Source: Cristatella mucedo
Taxonomy: Eukaryota > Bryozoa > Phylactolaemata > Cristatellidae
NCBI GenBank assembly: GCA_009760855.2
Contig: WPIO01000030.1
Span: forward strand, 188,001-248,000
Direction: 5' to 3'
Length of the DNA stretch: 60,000 bases
Numbering within the stretch: position 1 is the first letter of the stretch; every line of letters begins with the position of its first letter. The notes beneath the pieces were generated by a model. That model was not told the DNA's origin, searched no databases, and saw nothing but the letters and a program-made list of their open reading frames with translations. Of the stretch, positions 1 to 58,449 are shown piece by piece. The translations under genes and the position numbers were made by a program.

Positions 1-410
1 CCGAGCTGCAAAAGACGGTGATGAGCACCCCCAGTTTGAGGATAGCCTATAAGAAGCCAAAAATCCGGCTAGGCTAATGCACATCTTCACGCTTGTCGTT
101 GTAGCTCACCGGTGATGGCCAGCCAGCTGCAGCATTCAACCAAACTAAGAAGGCTTACCCAGAAGGAGGCCAGTGGGGGTGGCGAGCACAGAAGGGCAAA
201 GAATTAGCGGCACCACCCCGCAAAACGAGAGGATCACTCGGAACTGAAGTAGAGGCAAAATCAGTCGGTTATGCAAACACGTCGACGAGTGGCACCCGGC
301 CAAGGCATGCAAACAGCGGACCAGCTCATGGCAGCCGGCATACTCGGCTACAGCTTCGTAACCAAATGAGCCGCGCCCCCTAGGCACCTCCTCACGCCGG
401 CGCCACTCAC

Positions 411-49109
<48,699 letters not shown>

Positions 49110-49495
49110 TCCACTCACAGCTATAGCAGTCACCGGTTCATCCGAGAGGTCATCCGACCGGCTCTCATTTCCTGGATGAACGACGCATTACTGAGGCACC
49201 CATATCCGATCGCGAGATCACGCTCCCAGATAAACAGAGCGTGCTGGGACAAACCCGGCCTAGGGAGCCTTCTATATTTTGGCCTTTCCTTATTCAGCAT
49301 TGGAATATGAAAAATTGTTTTTAAAAGTAAAACTATGAAGTTAAGAGTGTGTTTTTTGAGAATTCGCTATAATAACCATTTAGTTGGTCAGCCGACCAAA
49401 CATCTTATGGGGCGGGGCTGAGACGCAGCAATAGTATCTGGAATACTCCCCCCTCCTCCACTCGGCTCCTCCATCAGTGTACCGATTCCAGTGCT
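49110..49495. promoter_or_regulatory. Putative bidirectional promoter / shared 5' region
   Basis: This 386-bp interval separates the start codons of two divergent genes. It contains a GC box (GGGGCGGGGC) at about 49409-49418, and a TTGGTC/GACCAA inverted repeat at 49384-49399 with a 4-bp spacer. No clear TATA box is placed for either gene. That the promoter is bidirectional is inferred from layout; transcription start sites cannot be seen. Confidence 0.55.
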
Positions 49496-49771
49496 ATGTC
49501 TGTCATCGCGATATTCCTGCTCAGTATCTTGCGGCTAGGGCTAGCGCAGCAAGTGCCCATTCCTCCGAGGCCGACGGGATTCCTCTACGGCGATGGCTCG
49601 CCGGACTCGCTCATACAGATAGAGGCGTTTCTGGATTTGGAGTGTCCGGACGGACGAGCGTCTTACCCTGTGCTAAGTCGAGTGGCTGACTACTTTGGCG
49701 GCGCGAACGTGCGACTTCTGATCCATCCGTTTCCCATGCCTATGCACCGCAACGCTTTTTTTGCGTCCATG
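49496..49771 (+). CDS. Thioredoxin-fold gene exon 1 (signal peptide, CPDGR site)
   Basis: ATG is chosen because it directly precedes a signal peptide. 92 codons end at ATG before donor GTAAGC. Holds the predicted secretion signal (residues 1-18), the IPIPP-FLYG motif and Cys50 in LECPDGR. Confidence 0.85.
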
Positions 49772-52700
49772 GTAAGCTCTTCCGCCGCTTCGAGATCGAA
49801 GCACGGATGTGTACGGGCAAGGCGTTCGAACTGGCTCTGCATTCGCTGTGGCTCCTGTTTATCATGTCGTGCGGGCGAACTGCTCAAGCAATAGAAACAG
49901 TGGGAATAGTCCCATAGCTACTTGGACTTTCTAATTTAGGTGCTTTACCTTAAAGCCGGCGCTCAGAATGCTTCAGACTCGTACTCGTGAGAATCGGAGA
50001 ACGCGCGAGCGCCGGCTTTGGACTTGCTGCGGCGGAAGCGGCATTGACCCCAAAATTATGTAAAACCTCAGCGCTCGCTCTCCAATCCAGCCTAGAGATC
50101 AACCTATCGTCGAATTCCATACACCGCGATAAACCCGTCCGCTTCCGGCTGCCGAGCGCTAAAAGCGTTTTTCGACAGTTGAAGAATATTTACGAAAATC
50201 TCAGGTTCTAACGAGCGTCGAATACGTAAACTGATACCGCTCTAAAAGTGTGCATGCTATCACTAATCAATTTGAATGTTCCCTTTGCAGCATATTTTAA
50301 GTGCCCAGAAAGATGTTTAGTTCTCGTACGGCGCTTTACGAATATCTTTTTATTATTATTATTACAATTCTTATTAAGCAAGTACTGTCCGATCCTATTC
50401 CTCGGATATTTGAAGCAGCGAAGGCTCGATTGAGTACTCGAGTCTCAAGTTACTTACAACGCAGGCATGAATACGCTTGCATAGAGTAGAGATCTTATCG
50501 GTTCATTAGCTTGCATTTTGCATTGGCACGGATATTACGTTGATGCGACCAGCTGAGAAAAATTAAATTAAAAAAGATATTCATTTGTATGGCAATCAAA
50601 GAGAGGTTAATCTCCATCTCTGTCTTAATCTATGTCGCCTTACATATGCTACAGTGGTCGGACACTCGACCTTGGTCGTTAAAGGCGAGCATCTTACCCC
50701 TGAGCAAGACTACCAGTCAGCAGGGGCATGGTCTGAGCGTGTTTAAGGGCTAGGCTTAACTTTATCAATATCGTGGGAAGAGCTGAACCTTGACTTTCCT
50801 TGAAGCAGCCAAGCGTTGTCTGTCAAGTGTGACCAGCCGGGCTGTGCTCCTCCAGAAGAGTTATGCTATGCGGCTTAAGCAGCTCCCATAAAGCCCCCCC
50901 CCTGCGTGATCGACTGTACTCGAATTTTTTAAACCTTTTATATGTGAGTAAAGCCTGCTGTATTTGTTGGCCTTTTATCCCGAAAGCAGAAGATGGTGAA
51001 AAGCAGGCCTCATTGTATGCCGGTGTGTGTATATGTTGTCCCAATTTGTACCTGACAGAGGTCGTGGAAACTAAGACTATGCATATGCACTTGCTTCATC
51101 GAATCTGCTGCAAGTCGGCTGTGATCGTATCTGCTCATGGCTCGAGCTCTGGTCGTCTTTGAAGCGCGACTCACGCCTGAGCTTATGGTTACCTCCTTTT
51201 TGCGTATTAAATGGGCTCTCATGACATTGCCAGCTCTTACAAGGGTAAGAGGACATATTGGGCTGGGGGAGAAGAGAAAGTACGAAATGGTCTTCACAGT
51301 TTGAGCTGCCGTTCATGCCCTATACAGCTAAGATAATATCATTATTATTAATAATAATTGCTGCAATTGTATAGCCTCCTAAAAGAACAGAATCCCTTTT
51401 TAGGTACTTCATATAGGCTGAAACGAAAGCACATTAATTGATTGATAGTGAAAACGACACCAGTTGCATCTATGGATGTAAAGAGCTCCATGAGTTATGT
51501 TAGTAGGCACTAAGATCATGGTCTCCAATTGTGTTTAGGTTCATCACATTAATAATAATAATGATAATAATAGCTAGACGTTTATGCAACACTCTTAGAG
51601 AGCTAAATCTCTTTCGGGCACTTTGCCTTTGCTGGAAATGAAGCATGTTATTTGGTTTAATGATTATATGCACAGTATCAGCATGCAAAATGTAGTGCAA
51701 GTCGGTGAGAAGTGGTGTAATGTGGCAGTTGTCATGTTCACGACAGACAATCGTAGCTGCAGACTTGTGTACCAACTGTAAGCTTCAATTGGAAAGTGGC
51801 AGAAGACCAGTGAGCTACAGAAGTCTAGATTGAATGTCACAGATGTATAAACATGCTTTGCTGTGTATCCTTATCCAAGCAAGCCTGAATTTGTGTGCTG
51901 GTATATAGCATAAAGATAGGCAGACTTGACTTTAAGGCTGATGTGTTCATCTAGCATAATAATAATAATAATAATATTGCACTTGATAAAGCGCCCTCAG
52001 AGAACTTAATCTCTTTCTAGGCGCTTTACATTTGCTGCAAAGTGATACGCAATAGAATAGTAAGTAAAATCATGCTTGAAAAACAAACAAAATGAATAAC
52101 ATGGTTAGGGGTTACATGCACTGGGTCAGCATGCAAATGTGGTTAGTGGCAGCATGAACAGTGTCAGCACGCATAAGCACATCGAGGACGAATCACAAGG
52201 ACCCACTAAATGCTGTCCTAAATAGGTATGTTTTTAAGTTTCTTTTAAATGTGGTCAGGTCAGGGGATGTTCTGATGCAGGTCGGGAGGGAGTTCCAGGC
52301 TGTGGGAGCATACGAGCTAAATGCACGGTCTCCAAAGGATTTAAGGTTTGTACGAGGTATTTCTAGACTGTTGGATTCCGAAAAGCGAGTGGTACGATGC
52401 TTTGCCTGATGGGGTAGTGTATCTGAAAGATAGGCTGGAGCCATAGAATGAAGAGACCTAAAAGTGAGCGACAAAACCTTGAAGTCAATCCGTTGCTTGA
52501 CTGGTAACCAGTGCAGGTCGGCGAGAAGTGGAGTAATGTGGCAACTGCGACGCTCACGACAGACAAGCCTAGCTGCAGAGTTTTGCACCAGCTGCAATCG
52601 CCTGATCGCACATGCTGGTAGGCCAGTAAGCAGTGAGTTGCAGAAGTCGAGACGAGATGTCACGAATGCATGGACCAACTTGGACGTGGTATCCTTATCT

Positions 52701-55700
52701 AAACAAGCCCGAATTTTAGCAATGTTATGAAGCTGAAAATAGGCTGATTTGACTGTGGAGCTGATGTGGTCGTCTAACGAGAGGTCGCTTTGGAATATGA
52801 CACCTAGATTTCGAGCTGATGCAACTGGAGATATGCTGGCAGAGCCAATTTTGAAAGTCAGCCTTTCCAATTTCTGAATAACACTAGGCTTGCCCATAAC
52901 TAGTAAGTTAGTTTTATCATCGTTTAGTTTTAGAAAATTTGCTGCCATCCATGATCGGATGTCATCAATGCATGCAGCAAGTGAGTTGAGAGAATTTGAG
53001 GTGCTCGAAGGCTGGGAGGGATCAAAGCAAAGGTACAACTGAGTGTCATGCGCATAGAAGTGAAAGCCTAGATTGTGCTTGGCAATCACATCAGCGAGAG
53101 GGAGAGTATAAACGGTGAAAAGGACCGGACCTAGCACAGAGCCCTGAGGTACTCCATATTTTAGAGGTACTTCAGATGATCTTTGTCCATTCACGTCAAC
53201 ACTCTGGAGTCTCCCACTGAGATAGGACCTGAACCACTGCAGAGCAGTGCCAGTGATGCCCAGGCGAGATGAGAGGCGCTCTAGAAGTACTTTGTGATCG
53301 ATGGTATCAAAAGCTGCCGAAAGATCGAGCAAAACAAGAAGAGACACTCTACCCATGTCTGCATTCCTAAGTAGGTCGTGGAAAAAGCATGGTGTTACTC
53401 TCCTTACCTAGTGAACCTCGTGGTGATCTTGCTGATTGCTTTTCTAGCTTCTTTGTCAACAAGATAAGGGAGTCCATTCCTAGGTATGTAGCATTCCCTC
53501 TGGAATCCTGTCCCTCAATTCCATGCTGCACCTCAAAATCTACATTCAAGGAGGCTACAAGTGACCCCATTCTGAAGTTCATATGCCAATCAAAGAAGGG
53601 AACTAGTCGTCTTGATCCTATTCCCACTGTCCTGCTTCTGTCATGCATAGAACTGCTGCTGCCATGCATAACTATCATAAATGTCATTAACCTCAGGTCA
53701 TGTCCCAGCACCTTTCGAAAAGGCTGTAGTCAGGCCCTTACTTAAGAAAGCAATCCTAGACCATGAGAACTTGAGCAACTCCAGCCTAATCTCTTGAACT
53801 CACTTCCTACTTGCATCACGACATCCCCTGACTTGACTTAAAAAGGAAGCTCAAAACGCATCTGCCTATTGCAGGATTTAGTGGATAATTATGATTATGA
53901 ATGCTGACACTGTGCATACTGCCACTAGCCATATTTGCATGCTGAACCTGTGCATGTAACATCTAACCATGTTATGCTTGTTGACAATGAGCATGCTACC
54001 ACTAATAATTGGATAATGCTTCCTTTACAGCATATGTAAAGTGCCTAGAAAGAGATTAAAGTTCTCTGAGGGTACTATACACGTATTATCATTACTATTA
54101 TTATTGTTCCTCTGAAATAGGACACCCTGATTTCATGCTGGAAGGAAGGGAGGGAGCAATGTACAAGTGCAACTGTAAATCATCTGCATAAAATGAAACC
54201 TATATTTTGCTTGGCATTTACATCGGCAAGAGGGAATGTAAATTGCAAAAACGATTGGAGCAACCACAGATTTTGCAGCACCCCATAATTTAAATGATCC
54301 ACAGACGACTGGTGACCATAAATAGTAGTATTTATCATCACATTGATAAAAAATAATGCTATTTGTGTAGCTCTCTGTGAGTACTAACTTCCTGCATGGC
54401 ACTTTTTGTATGCCCATTGATAGCTAAAATCCGAAACATCTAAAATAACAACGAACATTTTAAATATCCCCCTGGAATAGCACATCCAAGCTTAACATAA
54501 CTGATTCATCATGAAAACGACGTCAGTTGTATCAATGGATATAAGGAGCTCTAAGGCTTATGTTAGTAGGCACTAGCATCATGGTCTTCAATGGTGTTTA
54601 GGTTCGTCACATTAATAATAATAATGATAATACAACAAAGACGTTTATGTAGCACTCTAAGAGAACTAATCGCTTTGGGGCACTTTGCCTTTGCTGGAAA
54701 TGAAGCATGTTATTTGGTTTAATGATTATATGCACAGCATCAGCATCGAGGCTCCCCTGCCATGTACTATTGAAATGAGACGTTGAATCAGCTAGAGAAA
54801 CATCCAGGACCGCTGGTTAGTAGCATGCACTTAAACATGCACAGGTAAGCAAGCAATACACAGACAATGACTCAGTCCACTGGAAGACAGGTAAGCTGAG
54901 TAGAACTGATATGTCTTTAGCTAAGACTTAAATGCAGCAAAGTCAACTCAGGTGGTGACAGAAATTGGAAGTGGGTCCCCGACTTCTGGTGCCTACGAAA
55001 TGAAGGCTAGCTTGTAACAATTTCAATTTGGTTCCATTTGGTGACTTTTGTTTTGCACCCTAAAAGAACTAAAACCCTCTCTAGGCTCTTTACATATACT
55101 GGAGAGGAAGCATGTCAATCGATTAGGTAGTTGATAGGCAGCCAGTGGGCCTCAGGCAAAAGTGGTATGATGCGGCCACCATGCTGTTTACGACTGACAA
55201 GGCAAGAAACTGACTTTTGCATAAGTTGCAGACGATTAGTTAATGGCAAAGGCCGGTAGTCGTGAATCAAAGGAAACGAATAAATGTAGACGGGATGTAA
55301 CAAACATGTGAATTAGTTTGTATTTTCATACTCTCGTCTTAAACATGGCCTGATTTTGGCAGTGTGCACATCTCAGCCGAGAGCAAGCATCCTTATAAAC
55401 TAGGCTCACAATTGTTGTCTATGTGCTGATATGCGAATTCGTAGGGGTTTGTGGGCTATCTTACCTGCCCGCTGTTTTTCTCTGTATTTTTATATGGATT
55501 ATCTCCTCAATCTTTCATCTTTCTTTTTTGGAGCACGAAGTTGATCGTTAGCTAATTAGGTCATTTAACTCGATGAATTGCCTGCATTTTGATGTTTTCT
55601 CTCTTTACGATCCAGAGCGTTTACTTGAGTCCTGAATCAAGCAATCTTCATTGTCCTCTGCAAGAAAGATGATAACCCATAAGGCTTTTATGCTGCTATG

Positions 55701-57954
55701 TAAATAAGGCTGCTGAATCAGCCAACCTTTACCTTTTTTACCCTGCGTTTCAGTGGTCCGTGATTTCGTGATTATGCAGGATGTTTGCTGCGCTGGCTTG
55801 GCTCAGTGGTTAAGTTGCTTGCCTCGACCGAGGTCGAGGTGAATGTATTTGATGGCCGAGGTTACGGGCTCGAGCCTCATGGCATATGTGGAGTGCCTGG
55901 ATAGAGATTAATTCTCTTTGGGCTCTATACAAATGAATTGTTTTATTCCTATGCCTACCATAGATTTGAAAGGTCCAGTAGTTTTCCATCTGCCATAGAT
56001 TTGTGCAAATTTAAAAAACAGCTACATTGCTGATGCTGTACCTTATGCTGAATTTCTGCATCATTCCAGGGTGTGCATATTGCAAGTGACTCGCAACCAG
56101 ACCGTTCAAGTGCACATAAGGCCGCAATAGCATGGATTCAAGTCATGTACGATAATCAGGACTACTGGAATAGTGATGCAACTGCTAACTCAACTCAAGT
56201 GCAAATCATAAGGTGCTGTCTTTAGCCCCAACTGTGTGTGGATGCATGTGTGGACGGTTTGTGGTTTCGACCTCACAGCAGAGGCATGTTGTCCCATTGC
56301 TTGCTTTTTTGCATTGACTGTTTCTGCCTGCCCCATTTTTTTAAGGGACAGCCGGATGCCTAAGCCGATGGGACTCAGGTAGAGGCGGTGTATTATATTG
56401 CTATGACGAGCGAGAATATGAGATTCTGGTATGATTTGCAGCTGCGTGCCGGTACATATTCATGGCTGTGAGCACAGAAATAAGAAGACGGAGCATTAGT
56501 GTATTCCGACACCTACACAGGCATCAGTACAGAATTCATATTTTCATCTGTTTAATCTAGCTTCAGTACGGATCATTTATGGTTGGGCTCCCGCTCTGCC
56601 ACCAAACTTGCATTAGGCAGCTAGAGATCTGGCCAAGCTCATTAACACCGAGTGTTGGGTGTGTCTGTCACAGACAGTGCCCTCTGATGCTGTATTTGTT
56701 TGTAGTTTTCTTTGGCTAGCACGCTGAATGATCCAAGTAGTGTGCACTGCACTAACAGCTTGCGGGTGGTTATCTGAGGGACCCGTGAGCCTTGTTACTC
56801 CAAAGCAACTACGAGAATTAACAAATTTAACTTGTGTGTACACTATAAGTCAGCCTTTTCTGCTCCAGATCTCAAATCCATGGAAGTAAGTGTAAGTGTA
56901 AGCAGGAGTGTAGTGGAAGTGGGGTGTAAGCAGGGCGACACGTTTTTTTTTATGAGAACTTTGGTCAGAACATATATTTCAGCATATTGCGTCGTGAGTA
57001 GGTGGCATACACCTAAGCCTGCAGTAAAGCACGTAAGGTTCATGGTCGTCGGTTGGTTTCAGTATATCTCAGCAATGCAGCCACGTCGTCTGGGATCAAT
57101 GCCATAAATCGCCGATTTCTTATGTGGACATACGGCACGTCTTGCATGAAGTACGTTTGCTGTGGTGGTATTGTTCAACTGTAAAGCAGGCCATAGATTT
57201 GTCAAGGACAATGTTAGCCGAAATGTCAGTCCACTTAGCTTCGTCGAAGGCTCGAAACTGCCATATGCTAATTGCCAGCTGAGAGGATGGAAACGTGTCG
57301 TGCTGGCCAGTTAAGTAAAGTGAAAGTAACCTGATTTGACAGCCTCATTTCTGTAGCAGGCTGTATTGCCGTAGCGGCTTTCACTTCGGCTTGTAGGAGT
57401 CAATACAGAGTTGCTCACTGCAGGACAACTCATGAGCCTTTTTATAAAGTACGAGAACCTTGAACCTATGTTGAAGACCCAGGTGCAAGCTTGCGAGAGT
57501 GTGTGTTAGCTTTGATTATTGAAGCGATTGCATAGCGTTATGTATACTGGTTTAGATCGGCATGATGTTAACGAATGGCAAGATGTAGATCGTCTAGCAT
57601 CTTCCCTGCCCTTTAGTAGGCCTGCACATTTTGTCAGAGCAGGGGTTAGTGAGATTTCTTGGACACCTTTGAAGCCTTTTGCAAGGCACCTAATAGCACC
57701 GCTAAGTGACTGCTTACTGCATGCCCTGAATAATTGCTGTTCTCGGAACTGGTTAAATGCTGCTATAAGATAGCAGAGCTTGGGCGGCTTATTGCAAAAC
57801 TGACCCGCGAGCGAGCAATTCGGATGCTCTCTTTGCAGTTTGCTGTCTTCCTACGCAAGTAAGCTCGGTATGTCGCCAGCCTTTTTCCAAGCAGCATACA
57901 ACGTTGGCTTGGGGGATACTGACACCCGGATAGAGTGGAAATATGCATGCACGA
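49496..57954 (+). CDS. Secreted thioredoxin-fold (DsbA-like) protein gene, 3' end not found
   Basis: Three exons (49496-49771, 56070-56212, 57839-57954) join in one frame of 178 codons plus one base, with phases 0 and 2 agreeing. The product starts with a hydrophobic signal peptide (MSVIAIFLLSILRLGLAQQ). It then has VPIPPRPTGFLYG, a beta strand IQIEAFLDLECPDGR with Cys50, LLIHPFPMPMHRNAF, AWIQVMYDNQDYWN and RIEWKYACT with Cys177. The layout matches the 'thioredoxin superfamily / DSBA-like' proteins known from plants and some invertebrates, in which a CPDS/GR site replaces CxxC. The family normally ends with a GTPxFFVNG cis-Pro motif, not seen before the L2 copy at 58,450, so the last exon(s) probably lie further right. 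Function is unknown. The region between exons 1 and 2 holds large L2 insertions. Confidence 0.82.
50240..50375 (+). mobile_element. L2 family I 3' end fragment
   Basis: TGTGCATGCTATCACTAATC, then AAGTGCCCAGAAAGATGTTT and GGCGCTTTACGA with an (ATT)n end. Diverged. Confidence 0.65.
50576..50716 (-). mobile_element. SINE-B copy, diverged
   Basis: ATTCATTTGTATGGCAATCA, then CTTACATATGCTACAGTGGT and GGCGAGCATCTTACCCCTGA. Confidence 0.65.
51341..51955 (-). mobile_element. Older L2 family I fragments, left part
   Basis: Two L2-type tails (near 51,341-51,420 and 51,552-51,640) are followed by degraded RT C-terminal sequence (CHITPLLTDLHY). The similarity stops at copy A and resumes at about 54,106. 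Confidence 0.75.
51956..53380 (-). mobile_element. L2-clade LINE, family I copy A (5'-truncated, young)
   Basis: The 3' end is at the left: (ATT)n tail, then a conserved 3' UTR, then RT coding sequence. Copy A stops at 53,380, where its similarity to copy B (58,450 onward) ends. I count roughly a dozen differences over 1.42 kb between the two, about 99% identity. It interrupts an older L2 copy. Confidence 0.9.
52193..53356 (-). pseudogene. L2 reverse transcriptase fragment, copy A (387 codons, YAHD site)
   Basis: An open 387-codon frame carries RT motif A (DLSAAFDTIDH), the GVPQGSVLGPVLF block and an L2-type C-terminus (APTAWNSLPTCIRTSP...FKRNLKTYLFR). Motif C reads FYAHDTQLYL, with the first catalytic Asp of YADD replaced by His, so polymerase activity should be lost. 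The endonuclease and RT N-terminus are missing by 5' truncation. Confidence 0.92.
53381..54105 (+). mobile_element. L2 family I copy with RT domain deleted, plus strand
   Basis: Starts in the linker before the RT domain (DLADCFSSFFVNKIRESIPR, then KGTSRLDPIPTVLL). Near 53,770 it jumps to the C-terminal NSLPTCITTSPD-like end, then continues into the 3' UTR and an (ATT)n tail. The RT core is missing, so this is an internal-deletion derivative. It abuts copy A head to head. Confidence 0.78.
54106..54325 (-). mobile_element. Older L2 family I fragment, right part (motif C region)
   Basis: Degraded, frame-shifted RT sequence equivalent to QGSVLGPVLF...FHFYADD...QLYL. It starts where the fragment ending at 51,955 leaves off in element coordinates, which implies one older copy split by later insertions. 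Confidence 0.72.
54326..54750 (-). repeat. L2 tail plus 240-bp block duplicated from/with 51.45-51.69 kb
   Basis: 54,512-54,747 aligns by eye with 51,449-51,690 at high identity in the same orientation. This includes an AATAATAATAATGATAAT tail and a GGGCACTTTGCCTTTGCTGG segment. Left of that lies another weak L2-type tail. Confidence 0.65.
55053..55300 (-). mobile_element. L2 fragment (tail and RT C-terminus)
   Basis: The minus strand reads RLQLMQKSVSCLVSRKQHGG then PLLPEAHWLPINYLID, the L2 segment before the C-terminus. An L2-type AACTAAAACCCTCTCTAGG tail lies to the left. Degraded. Confidence 0.65.
55680..55732 (+). repeat. SINE-A 3' end remnant
   Basis: AAGGCTTTTATGCTGCTATG then AATAAGGCTGCTGAATCAGC. 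Confidence 0.5.
55792..55940 (+). mobile_element. SINE-B copy (L2-like tail)
   Basis: The tRNA-like head GCTTGGCTCAGTGGTTAAGT leads to a B-box-like GGGCTCGAGCC, then CATATGTGGAGTGCCTGGAT and AGAGATTAATTCTC. The tail strongly resembles that of L2 family I. One inserted stretch lies between the A and B boxes. Confidence 0.75.
56070..56212 (+). CDS. Thioredoxin-fold gene exon 2
   Basis: Acceptor CATTCCAG. Encodes GVHIASDSQPD, then AIAWIQVMYDNQDYWNSDAT, matching the helical 'F(E)xQxxFYN' part of the family. It ends in phase 2 at a weak GTGCTG donor. The phase match with exons 1 and 3 supports it. Confidence 0.78.
56213..57838. other. Intron 2 of the thioredoxin-fold gene
   Basis: Contains a degraded SINE-A at 57,329-57,424. 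Nothing else recognised. Confidence 0.5.
57329..57424 (-). mobile_element. SINE-A remnant
   Basis: CTGATTTGACAGCCTCATTT then CCGTAGCGGCTTTCAC. Head absent. Confidence 0.5.
57839..57954 (+). CDS. Thioredoxin-fold gene exon 3
   Basis: Acceptor CTTTGCAG. Encodes SLLSSYASKLGMS and then GDTDTRIEWKYACT, matching the family RVSWKYAC motif. Donor GTAAGT, phase 1. A good internal GTAAGC lies about 20 bases into the exon and could act as a decoy donor. Confidence 0.8.
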
Positions 57955-58449
57955 GTAAGTGGCTTTCTAAATGCTTGCTTCATACCAGGTTCGATATGTT
58001 TTCGTTGCATCGAGCTCTTCCTACAGGTCTTGCTGTCCAAGCCTACGGATTGGTTGATTGATTCCTTGTGCGATCACATCACGTCCTGTCCCCATACTGT
58101 GCTGTTGCATCAACCTAGCTGCTTCTAGTGTATCACAGTGATCAGCCGTGGCACTGCTAATTTTAGCCGTATTCGGCATGTCACAGTGGCTCCATGGCCG
58201 GTCCGGCGGACACCTGAGTCTACATTCTACTTGACAGGGCCATGTAGAGTGCCTAGCCATCTAGTGCTGGGCTTTGTGTGCTGCCTTTGCCCAATTTAAG
58301 TCAGGTTTTCCTTGGTGAGCTGCAGCAGTTGCTTAAGCGAATGGCTTGGGCCTTTGAATAGCTTTGCCAGCATTCCATCTTACCAGGTTTGCTCATGCCG
58401 TTGCCGCTAGAAAATGAAAGCTAAACACAAGAGATCGAATCTAGATAGT

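Noticed and set aside
1-8. An acceptor-like TTTTGCAG on the minus strand at 6-13, possible start of USP32 exon 29.
   Set aside because: Only five exon bases remain in the window and the resulting first codon (Ser) does not match the expected Arg-Phe-Cys continuation. It may be real but cannot be supported.
53301-53460. A 5' inversion (twin priming) of a single L2 at the 53,380 junction.
   Set aside because: The plus-strand part has its own 3' UTR and (ATT)n tail at about 54,105, so it is a separate element.
57955-58449. Last exon of the thioredoxin-fold gene, including an acceptor-like CTACAG near 58,020.
   Set aside because: No frame after any acceptor shows the GTP-x-F-F-V-N-G motif expected next; it probably lies beyond 60,000.
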